A DNA stretch of 64,000 nt from positions 346,989 to 410,988 of the forward strand of contig NZ_JAIBOA010000004.1 in NCBI RefSeq assembly GCF_019458805.1, in the 5' to 3' direction. The notes under the pieces were generated by a model that was not told the DNA's origin, did not search any database, and worked only from the letters and a program-made list of their open reading frames with translations. Shown in pieces: positions 18,873-29,200 of the stretch. The position numbers and the translations under genes were made by a program. This DNA comes from Actinomadura parmotrematis (GTDB lineage: Bacteria > Actinomycetota > Actinomycetes > Streptosporangiales > Streptosporangiaceae). How positions within the stretch are numbered: the stretch's first letter is position 1; the number at the start of each line of letters is the position of its first letter.

Positions 18873-19388
18873 GTGGTCGGGACGGTGCAGGCGCAGGAGG
18901 CGCCCGTCCAGCGGGCGAGGACCCGCTGGTACGTGAAGCTGCTGCGCGCCATCGGCGTGCTCGTCGCGCTGGCGGCGCTCGCCGCCTTCGGCTACATGGC
19001 TTACCAGCTCACGCTGACGCCGGTGCACGACAACGGGTGGGCCGTCGGCAACACCCACCCCGGGCACACGCTGCGCTTCTACACCGAGCAGCCGCCGAAG
19101 CAGGCGATCCTGCAGATCGGCGGCAACCTGCTGCTGCTCGCACCGCTCGGCGTCCTGCTCCCGTGGGCGTCGGTGCGGCTGCGCGGCCCGATCCGCCTCG
19201 GCGTCATCGGCTTCTTCGTGTCGCTGTTCATCGAGTCGATCCAGGGCCTCGCCGTCCCGGGCCGCGCCTTCGACATCGACGACGTCATCCTCAACACGAT
19301 CGGCGTCGTCGTCGCCTACCTCCTCGTCGGCTGGAAACTCTCCCGCGTCATGCGAGGCCGCCGCCGCAAGTCACCCCCGACGGCCTGA
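18873..19388 (+). CDS. VanZ family membrane protein
   Basis: The 171-residue form starts at GTG 18873, five bases after AAGGAG; an upstream in-frame GTG at 18852 is less well placed. A first helix lies near residues 20-45. The VanZ core follows: QIGGNLLLLAPLGVLLPW, GVIGFFVSLFIESIQGLAVPGRAFDIDDVILNTIGVVVAYLLVGW. The N...G...P and E..Q......R..D.DD...N..G pattern is typical of VanZ-like proteins, some of which affect teicoplanin resistance. No van cluster is nearby, so a housekeeping envelope role is more likely. Its 3' end overlaps the convergent gene by 18 bases. Confidence 0.85.
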   Translation: MVGTVQAQEAPVQRARTRWYVKLLRAIGVLVALAALAAFGYMAYQLTLTPVHDNGWAVGNTHPGHTLRFYTEQPPKQAILQIGGNLLLLAPLGVLLPWASVRLRGPIRLGVIGFFVSLFIESIQGLAVPGRAFDIDDVILNTIGVVVAYLLVGWKLSRVMRGRRRKSPPTA

Positions 19389-19988
19389 CCCGACGGCACC
19401 GGCCACGGCCCGCTCGACGTCACCGCTCGTGCCGCCGACCGCACGGACGTTCCCGGCGCCGCTCCCCGCCCCGACGGCGAAGAAGAGAGCCGCGGGAAAG
19501 TCCCGCCCCACCGTCATGACCGTCTCCACCGGGATCTTCCCGACGGCGAGGACGACACCGCAACGGCGTTGCACCAGGCCGGACAGATAGGTCCGGGCGT
19601 TCGCGACGGTCGGAGGCCCGGCGACGGCCGTGTACTGGACCATGGCGTGCGTCTTCAGCGACGCCTTCTGCATCCCCGTCCATACAGGCGCGGCGTCCCG
19701 TCCGGCGATGCCCTGCGCGTCGGTGAGCAGGCATGCCTTGAACGACGAGTACTGACGTGCGCGCGGCGGCGTCCCGCCGGAAGAGGTGTCGATGACGAGG
19801 CCGGCCGCCACGAGGACGGCGATGGCCGCCGTCACGAGGGAGCCGGTCTGCCAAGGGGGTGAGAGCCGCCTCCAGCTGTTGCGAAGAGCTGTCAGAGAGA
19901 TGAACATTGCGCGACGCGCCTTCGCGACGGCACCGGCTTCGGCGGCGGACGATCTCTTGATACCGGGGATTGTGCGAGGCGCGGGCAT
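19371..19988 (-). CDS. Membrane-anchored BMP-like (substrate-binding fold) protein
   Basis: The frame of 205 residues starts at ATG 19986-19988; ATG 19905-19907 (MFISLTALRNSW) is an alternative. A single membrane helix spans about residues 50-68 (GSLVTAAIAVLVAAGLVI). The extracytoplasmic part resembles the N-terminal lobe of BMP/basic-membrane-protein lipoproteins: FKACLLTDAQGIAGRDAAPVWTGMQKAS, then a region around CGVVLAVGKIPVETVMTVGRDFPAALFFAVG. Full BMP proteins are about twice as long, so this is a short single-lobe version or a degenerate copy. No permease gene is nearby. It overlaps the VanZ gene end tail-to-tail. Confidence 0.6.
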   Translation of the reverse strand: MPAPRTIPGIKRSSAAEAGAVAKARRAMFISLTALRNSWRRLSPPWQTGSLVTAAIAVLVAAGLVIDTSSGGTPPRARQYSSFKACLLTDAQGIAGRDAAPVWTGMQKASLKTHAMVQYTAVAGPPTVANARTYLSGLVQRRCGVVLAVGKIPVETVMTVGRDFPAALFFAVGAGSGAGNVRAVGGTSGDVERAVAGAVGSGRRG

Positions 19989-20131
19989 GCGTCTTCACCT
20001 CGTGTTCCTTCGGATCGTTCCGAGTCCGGGAGAGTATTCGGAGGGGATCTTATGCCGGGAAAATGGCCTCTCCAAGGTCTTTCGTGCCGAAATTCCGGCG
20101 GCATCCTCCGTTTTCGATTCTTGTCAGGATC

Positions 20132-20161
20132 TTGTCCGGCCGCCGGGTGATCGCTTACGTT
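20132..20161 (+). promoter_or_regulatory. Candidate promoter of the RHS toxin gene
   Basis: TTGTCC (20132-20137) and TACGTT (20156-20161) are separated by 18 bases, close to the actinobacterial housekeeping sigma pattern. It lies about 85 bases before the chosen start of the RHS gene. No operator is evident. Confidence 0.4.
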
Positions 20162-20246
20162 GACGCCGCCTGATCTTCGCGGAGGAGATCATCGTTGGAG
20201 CCGCCGCCCGCTCGTCGGAGGGAGGCGCCGGAGAGGCCGGTGGTCG

Positions 20247-23200
20247 ATGCCGAGCGCACAGATCCTGGGTATCCTGATCGTCCTGCTCGGCGCCGGCCTC
20301 GCCGCCGCGCTCAGCGGCTACGTCGCGGGGCTCCTCTACAGGCTGTCGCTCTGGTGCCGGCATGGCCGGGGCCGTCCGCGTCGCCCCGCCGGACGGTGGC
20401 GAGCGGGCGTCCTGCGCAACCTCCGCTACAGCGCGGCGGCGCGCCGCACCGCCGCCGTCATGACGGTGGTGCTGGCCCTGGCGATGACCGAGCAGCCCGC
20501 GATGGCGTCCGAGGGGCTGCCCGAGGTGTCGTTCGCCGGGGTCACCGGAGTGCTCGGCTGGATCGCCGGAAAGCCCTCGCCGCATTGGGGGCCGCTGCCC
20601 GTGCAGAGGTCCGGTACGGCGGGGGGCAAGACCCACGCAGCGCCGGCCTCGGCGACGGAAGCGCGCGTCGGCACGGGCCGGAAACCGGGACGTGGCAAGG
20701 GCGAGCTGGGCGCGTACGCGCCCGGCTCCCGGAAGGTCCCGAAGGGCCAGAGCAGCAAGGCGCGCGTCGGCTATCTGCCCTCGACCAGCCGCCGAGACGC
20801 CGCGAAGTCGTCGGCGACGAGCGACTACTTCCGCAACGCGGACGGTTCCACCACCCGCAAGCTGGCGCAGAGCCCGATTAACTACAAGGACGGGCACGGC
20901 GACTGGCGCCCGATCGACACCACCGTCCGGCAGGGGACCGATCGACGCTGGCACGAGAAGGCCAACGAGGTGACCGTCGACTTCGCGCAGCAGGCGTCGG
21001 ATCCGGTCCTGGCAAGGATCGGCGGAGACGGCCGGGAACTGTCGTACGCGCTCCAGGGGGCGGCTCCGGTCACGCCGAGCGTCTCCGGCTCGGTGGTCAC
21101 CTATCCGGGCGTGCTGCCATCCACCGACCTGTCGGTCTGGCCAACCTCGACGGGCATGAAGGAGTCGATCGTCCTCCGGGACGCGAACGCCTCCAACACC
21201 TGGGTCTTCCCGCTGAGGTTGAAGGGGGTGAAGGCCCGGCGCGCGGCCGACGGGTCCATCGAGCTCGTGGACGCGGCCGGCACGGCGAAGGGCCGTATCC
21301 CGGCGGCCTATGCATTCGACTCGAAGATCGACGAACGTTCCGGGGAAGGGGCGAGCACCCATGCCGTCGCCTACGGGCTGATCCAGAAGGACGGTGCGCC
21401 CGCCCTCACCGTCACCCTGGACGACGCCTGGCTGCACGCGCCGGAACGGGTGTTCCCGGTGACCGTCGATCCCTCTTACGACAACGTCTTCACCTGGACC
21501 ACCACCTACGCCGAATCCGGCATCGACCCCGGCGACCACTCGATGGAGCAGACGATCAAAATCGGCTCCTACGACTCGGGGCCCCACAGCGCGCACGCAT
21601 TCCTGAAGTTCCCGCGCGCCGGGATCGACGGCTCGAAGGCGACCGTGTCCGCCGCGCAGCTGAAACTCTTCGACACCTGGGCGCCGACCTGCACCGCCGA
21701 GCGGTTCGACGTCTCGGCGATCGATCAGGACTGGTCCCCGTCGACCGTCACCGCTTATCCCGGCCCCCACTACGGCGCGGCGATCGGCACCCTCACCCCG
21801 AGCGTCCCGAACGCCTGCGCCAATACCGGCGGAGACCGGACGAAGGGCGACTGGCTGACGGTCTCCCTCTCCACGACCACCTTCAACAACTGGGCCGCGG
21901 GCCAGAACGACTATGGCCTCGCCCTGTTCGCCGCCAATACCGACGCCTTGCACTGGAAGCAGTTCAACACCGCCTACACCCCGACGGGCGGACCGTACCT
22001 GTTCCTCACCTACACCGGCGCGATGCTCCCGCAGGTATACGGTCAGCTCCCGGGCAACGGCCAGCACGCCGACACGCTCACACCGCAGCTGGAGGCGTGG
22101 GGCGGCAAGGATCCCAACCTCACCACCACGCTGAAGTACGACTTCCGCGTCACCGACTCCGACGGCAACACCGTCGCCGACTCGGGCCTTGTGACCCCGA
22201 AGGCGCCGTCGAGTACGGCGACCTGGCAGGTCCCCGCGGGAAAGCTGAAATGGGGGCGCACCTACTACTGGGCCGCGGTCGCCTACGACGGGACGAACTA
22301 CTCGCCGGCACCCGTGATGAACGCCCTGCCGATCGATGTTCCGCAACCGGAAGTCACTTCGGGGCTCGCTCAGAACTCCGAGCGCGATTTCGATCCCGCG
22401 ACCGGCAACTACACCTCGTCCGCGACCGATGCCGACGTCAGCGTGGTAGGCCCGAGCCTCTCGGTCGTCCGCGACTACAACTCCCGCGACCCGCGCGCCA
22501 CCGGCGCTTTCGGCACGGGCTGGTCGAGCGTCTTCGACGCCAAGGCCACTGAGTGGTACACGCCCGCGGGAACGGTTCGCAGCGTCGCGGTCACCTACCC
22601 CGACGGGTCCACGGTCGGGTTCGGCAAGAACTCCGATGGCACGTTCACCCCACCGCAGGGACGGTTCGTCACCTTCACGTCGATCACCGGCGGCTATCGT
22701 CTGACCGACAAGAACGACACCGTCTACACCTTCACGCAATCCCTCGGCACGGGCTCCTACGGACTCACGTCGGTCGCCGACGCATCCGGCCGGGCGGTGA
22801 CCTTCACCCGCACGTCCGGGCAGGTCACCACCATGACGTCCGCGGCGGCGAGCCGCAGCCTGCACGTGACGTGGAACACCCCGGCCGGCGCCACCGCCGC
22901 GCACGTGGCGACCGTGACGACCGATCCCTCGACCATCGATGACTCCTCGACGGCGCTGACCTGGGCCTACACCTACAACGGTGATCAGCTCACCCAGGTC
23001 TGCTCACCCGTCGACACCGCCCCCAACTGCACCCGGTACGGCTATGAGGGCGCCTCGCCCCACTATGAGCAGGCCCTCGACAAGGGCGCGGTGTCGTTCT
23101 GGCCGCTCGCCGAGAGTACGGGAACGGCCGCCAAGAGCGCCGTCCTGGCCAATGAAGGAGTCGACAACGGCGTCTACAACAACGTCACGCTCGGCCAGGC

Positions 23201-26200
23201 GGGCCCGCTGGCCGGCGGGGCCGCGACCGCGGCCGCGTTCAACGGCACGACGTCCCAGATCGCCCTCCCCGACCTGCACATGGGTGTGTCGACAGGCGAA
23301 TCGGTGTCGCTGTGGTTCAAGTCGTCCCAGGGGCCCGGCGTCCTGCTCTCCTACTCCGACAAAGAGATCGCCGCGACCAACACCGCCGGCGGGAACTACA
23401 CGCCCGCCCTGTACATCGGCACCGACGGCAAGCTCAAGGGCACCTTCTGGTGGGACGGGGAGACCCCCGGCCCGATCAGCACCACCGCGTCGGTCGCCGA
23501 TGGGAACTGGCATCACGTGGTGCTGTCCGGAGGGCCGACGGGACAGACCATGTGGCTGGACAACGCGAAGGTCGGGACGGCCGCGGGCTCGTCGTCCTTC
23601 GACTTCGGCTACTCCCCGAACTCCTTCATCCACCATTACCTCGGCACCGGCTACCTCGGACAAACCTGGCCCGACCAGCCGCACTCCAGCACGACGTCCA
23701 CCACGACCTACGGCACCTACTTCAAGGGCGCCATGGCGGACGTCGCGCTGTACGACCGGCCGCTCGTCACGGCCGACGTCGCCGACCTCTACCAGACCGG
23801 CAAGCGGGCCACGAGCCTGCTGTCGTCGGTGGTGCGGCCGTCGGGCAAGATCCACGCCACCGTGACCTACGATCCGGTGACCACGACCGTCAAGCACGTC
23901 ACCGACCAGAACGGCGGCTCGTGGGACCTCGCCGCTCCCACCGTGGCGGGGTCCTCGCAGGTGTACCGGGCCGCGGTGCTCGGCTCGCAGCCGACCGGCT
24001 ACCACCGGCTCGGCGAGGCCGCGGGCGCGACGGCCGCCCTCAACGAGGTGAATTCCAGCCCGGCCGCCTACTCCGGCGTCACCCTCGGCACCACGGGACC
24101 GTTCGCCGACGCCACCGCCGCGACGTTCAACGGCACGTCGTCCTACGTGCAGATGCCGGCGGCCGACCAGGTGAAGACCTCGCCGGGCTCGGTCGAGATG
24201 TGGTTCAAGGTCCCGGCGGGCAACGTCGCGGGCGGCGTCCTGTACGGGCAGCAGTCCGATCCTCTCGGGCCGCCCACGGGCAACTACGTGCCCGCCCTGT
24301 ACATCGGCACCGACGGCAAGCTGCACGGCAAGTTCTGGGACGCCAACGGTACGAAGAGCCCGCTGCTCTCCGCGGCCAAGGTCAACGACGGGGTCTGGCA
24401 CCATGTCGCGCTGACCGCCGCGGCCGCCAACCAGACCATGTACCTCGACGGGGTGGCGCAGGGCACGCTGTCCGCGACCCTCACCGCCAGCACGGCCAAC
24501 TACGTCTACGTCGGGGCGGGCGCCTCGGGCGGCAACTGGACGGCGCATCCCACCAACACCGCCGGCTACTTCACCGGGTCGATCTCCGAGGTCGCCTTCT
24601 ACCGCTCGCAACTGTCCGGCGAGGACGTCGTCCGCCACTTCACCGCCGGGAGGAACTCCTACGGGCTGGCGCCGACGGTCACCGTCAACGTCACCGATCC
24701 GGGCGGCAAGAAGCTGGTTCACCAGTACGATCCGGGCAACGGCTACCGTCCCGTCGCCGAGTACGACGGCCTGGGGAACCGCACCACCTACGGCTACGAC
24801 TCCGGCGGGTTCCTGCACACCATCACCGATCCCAACGGCAACGTGCAGATCACCGGCCACGACGTGCGTGGCAACGCCGTCTCGCGGACCACGTGCCAGG
24901 ACCAGGCCGCCGACAAGTGCTCGACGACCTACACGAGCTATCTGCCGGACGACACCACCGCACAGCTGACGCCGAGCCCGCTGAACGACCTGACCGCCGC
25001 GGTCCGCGACGGCCGGTCGAGCGGCGCGTCCGACGACACCTACAAGACCGCCTATACCTACGACGCGGCGGGGAACACCACCGGCGTGACGACGCCGCCG
25101 GTGCCGGGCTTCCCGCACGGCCGCACCACGAGGATCACCTACACCGACGGGACCTCGGTCGCGGCGGCCGACACCGGCTACGCGCCGGCCGGACTGCCCG
25201 TCAGGACCGTGTCGCCGGGCGGTGCGACGACCTCGATCGTCTACTTCCGCAACGGCGACGTCGCGTCGGTCACCGACGCCGCGGGCAAGATCACCAAGTA
25301 CACCTACGACGGCCTCGGCCGGCCGCTGACCAGTACCGAGATAGCGGACGCCCACCCGTTGGGGCTGGTCACCTCCCACACCTATGACGGCATGGGCCAG
25401 GACCTCACCACGACCGGACCGCCGATCACCAACCGGATCACCGGTGCCGTCCACACGGCCCGGACCACCTCGGTGTACGACGCCGACGGTCAGCCGACGT
25501 CCCAGACCATCGCCGACCTCACCGGCGGGGACGCCCCGCGCACCATCTCCACCGGCTACAACCAGTACGGCCAGGCCACCACCGCCACCGACGCGCTCGG
25601 CAAGATCACCGAGACCACCTATGACGCCTACGGCAACAAGGCGACCGACAAGAGCCCGAGCGGCATCACCACCGCCTACGGCTACGACCCGAACGGCCAG
25701 CCGACGACCCAGACCCTGAAGGGCTACACCGGGGACCCCGGAGCCCCGCAATCCCCGAAAGACCTGGTGGAATCCTCTCGCGCCTACGACCCGGCCGGAC
25801 GGCTCGCCTCGCTCACCGACGCGATGGGCAACACCACCACCTACACCTACACCGACAACGACCTGCCGGTGACGATCACCCGTACCGACTCCACCGGCGG
25901 TTCACCGTTCGTCGAGCGGTCCACCGAATACGACGCGGCGGGCAACCCCGTCAAGCAGGTCACCAACAACGGAGCCACCGTCACCACCGCCGCGCTCGAC
26001 GCCGCCGACCGCGTCACCGGCACCACCCTCGACCCCGGCGGCCTGGCGCGCACCACCACCGTCACCTACACGCCCGACGACCAGGTGGCGCGCAGCACCC
26101 AGAGCGACCCGACCGGCTACGCGTACTCGACCGCCTACACCTACGATCCGATGGGCCGGATGACGAGCCGGACGCTGGAGGGCGACACCCCCGGCCATCC

Positions 26201-29200
26201 GGTCGCCTGGTGGAAGCTCGACCAGACGTCGGGCGGCACGGTCGCCGACGTGTCGGGCACCGGGAACAGCGCCACCGTCGGCGGCGGCGTCACCTGGGCC
26301 GACCAGGCCGCGGTCCTTCCCGGCACGGCCGGCCAGGACATCGCCACCAACGGCCCGGTGCTGGACACCTCACAGAACTTCACGGTTTCGGCGTGGGTGA
26401 AGCTGGCCGCCACATCGGCCACCGCCTTCCAGACGGTCCTCAGCCAGGACGGCGCCCACGACAGCGGCTTCTACCTGCAATACGACGGACCCGACAACAA
26501 GTGGGCGTTCAGCCGCGTCACCGCTGACACCGACGCCGACCCGGCCGGGGTGCGCGCCCTCTCGACGACCGATACGCCGGCCGCCGGGACCTGGACCCAG
26601 CTCGTCGGGGCGTTCAACGCCGCCGACGGCACGATGACCCTGTACGTCAACGGCACCGCGCAGGGCACCGCGACCGACCCCACCCCCTACAACGCGACGG
26701 GTCCGCTCGTGGTCGGGCGTGGCCAGTACAAGAGCGCCGCCGCCGACCTGCTGACCGGGTCGGTCGCCAACGTGCAGGTCTACGACCGGCTCCTCACCGG
26801 CGCCGAGGTCGCCGGCCTGTACGGCAAGGGCCGCACCGGCGGCACCGTCCACTCGTACCAGACCGCGACGACGAGCTGGCTGCTCGACCAGCGCGGCATG
26901 CCGACGCAGATGACCGACCCGCAGTCCCGCATCACCCGCTACACCTACGACGAGGCCGGCCGGCTCGCGATCACGACCGCTCCGACCGTCAACGCCGAGA
27001 CCGGCGGCGGTACTCCGGTGTCCACGCATCCGGTCTCCATGAGCGGCTACGACACCTTCGGCGAGACCACCGAGACCGAGGATCCGAACGGCGATACCAC
27101 CACCGTCGCCTACGACGCCGGCGGCCACGAGTCCGGCACGACCCTGCCCGGCTACACCCCGGCGGGGGGCGGCGCACCCGTCACCGCCACCACCCACCGC
27201 ACCTATGACGACGACGGCAACGTCAGCGACGTCACCGATCCGCTCGGCAAGACGACCCACTACGAGTACGACCAGTTCGGCGACGTCAGCGCGGTGACCG
27301 ACCCCGCCGGGGGCGTTACCCGGACCGTCTACGACGCGAACGGCGAGCCGCTGTCGGTCACCACCCCGACCGGGGCGAAGACCCAGAAGACCTACGACCA
27401 CCTGGGCCGCGTCCTCACCTCCACCGTCCTCGACCGCTACCCGACGCCGACCGCCGCCATCAGCCGCTACGCCTACACCGCGTCGGCCGACGACCCGGGC
27501 GGCACGTGGCCGTCCAGCACGACGACACCCGACGGCGCCACCACGTCCTACGCCTACGACAAGGCAGGCGAATCCACGCAGGTCACCGACCCGGCGGGCG
27601 GCGTCACCCAGTACCGCTACGACCCGCTCGGCCGCCGGACAAAGACGATCGCCGACGACGGCACCGCCACGCGCGCCACCCTGAACCAGTACGGCCTGGC
27701 CACCAAGACCGAACGGCTCGACACCGACGGCTCCGTGCTGTCCAGCACATCGGCGACGTACGACACCATGGGCAGGCTCCGGTCCAGCACCGACGCCCGC
27801 GGGCACACCACGACCCTCACCCTGGACGCCCTCGGCGACATCACCGCCGAGGTCCAGCCCGTCGACGCCGACCACTCCATCACCACGACGTTCGGGTACG
27901 ACGCCGCAGGCAACCGCACCCGCTACACCGACGGCCGCGGCAACAACTGGATCTACGGCTACACCTCTTGGAACCTGCCGGAGTCGGTCCTCGAACCGGC
28001 CACCGCCCTCTACAGCGGTGCCGCCGACCGGACGACGACGACCGCCTACGACGCCGGTGGCCGCTCCGTCCGAACCACCCTGCCCGGCGGCGTCACCGTC
28101 TCGACCGCCTACGACGACCTCGGCCGCATAACAGGCCAAAGCGGCGGCGGCGCCGACGCGCCCACCGCCGACCGCTCCTTCACCTACGACCACGACGGCC
28201 GGATGCTGACCGCCGGAACCGCCGAGGCGGGCAGCGCGGCCGCCACGGACGAGACCTTCACCTACAACGACCGCGGCCTGCTGCTCACCGCGTCCGGCGC
28301 CGCGGGCTCCAGCACCTTCGCCTACAACAACGACGGCCTGGTCACCTCCCGCACGGACGCCGCCGGGACCACCGGCTACACCTACGACGGCGCCGACCGG
28401 CTCTCCACCCTCACCGATCCGGCGACGGGCACCACCCTCACCTACGGTTACGACGATCTCTCGCAGCTGACCGGCGTCACCTACGGCACCGGCGGCAACA
28501 CCCGCGCGTACACCTACGACCATCAACACCGGCTGACCGGCGACACCCTCAAATCAGCGGCCGGCGCCACCATCGCCTCGATCGCCTACGGGTACGACGA
28601 GAACGGCAACGAGACCGCCAAGTCGACGACCGGCTTCGGCGGCGCCGTCCAGAACACCTACAGCTACGACTGGGCGAACCGGCTGACGAGCTGGAACAAC
28701 GGCACCGCCACCACCGGGTACGAGTACGACGACTCGGGCAACCGCACCCGTGTCGGCGCGGACGTCTACACCTACGACGCCCGCGACCAGCTCACCTCCG
28801 ACGGCACCGTCACCTACTCCTACACCGCCCGTGGAACGCTGTCGGGCCAGAGCGCGGCGTCGGGGACGCTGACGGCGACCAGCGACGCCTACGGTCAGCA
28901 GATCGAGCAGTCGGCCGCCGCCGGATCCCAGACCTACGACCACGACGCCCTCGGCCGCGTCCTCAAGGCCACCACCAGTACCGGCGGGACGGGCCGCGCC
29001 TTCTCCTATTCCGGCGCCGGCACCACCCTCGCCTCCGACGGGTCCGCCACCTACACCTGGACGCCGTCGGACTCCCTGGTCGGCATCGGCGCCCCGAACG
29101 GCGGCACCGGCGGCGTCCTCGCCTACCTCGACCAGCACAGCGATGTCGTCGGCGACTTCACCGCGACCGGCGGCGCCCTCGTCGGAGCCAAGACCTACGA

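Noticed and set aside
20160..20246. Upstream extension of the RHS protein from TTG 20160
   Set aside because: The extra 29 residues are Arg-rich, the TTG overlaps the candidate -10 site, and ATG 20247 gives a clean hydrophobic N-terminus.
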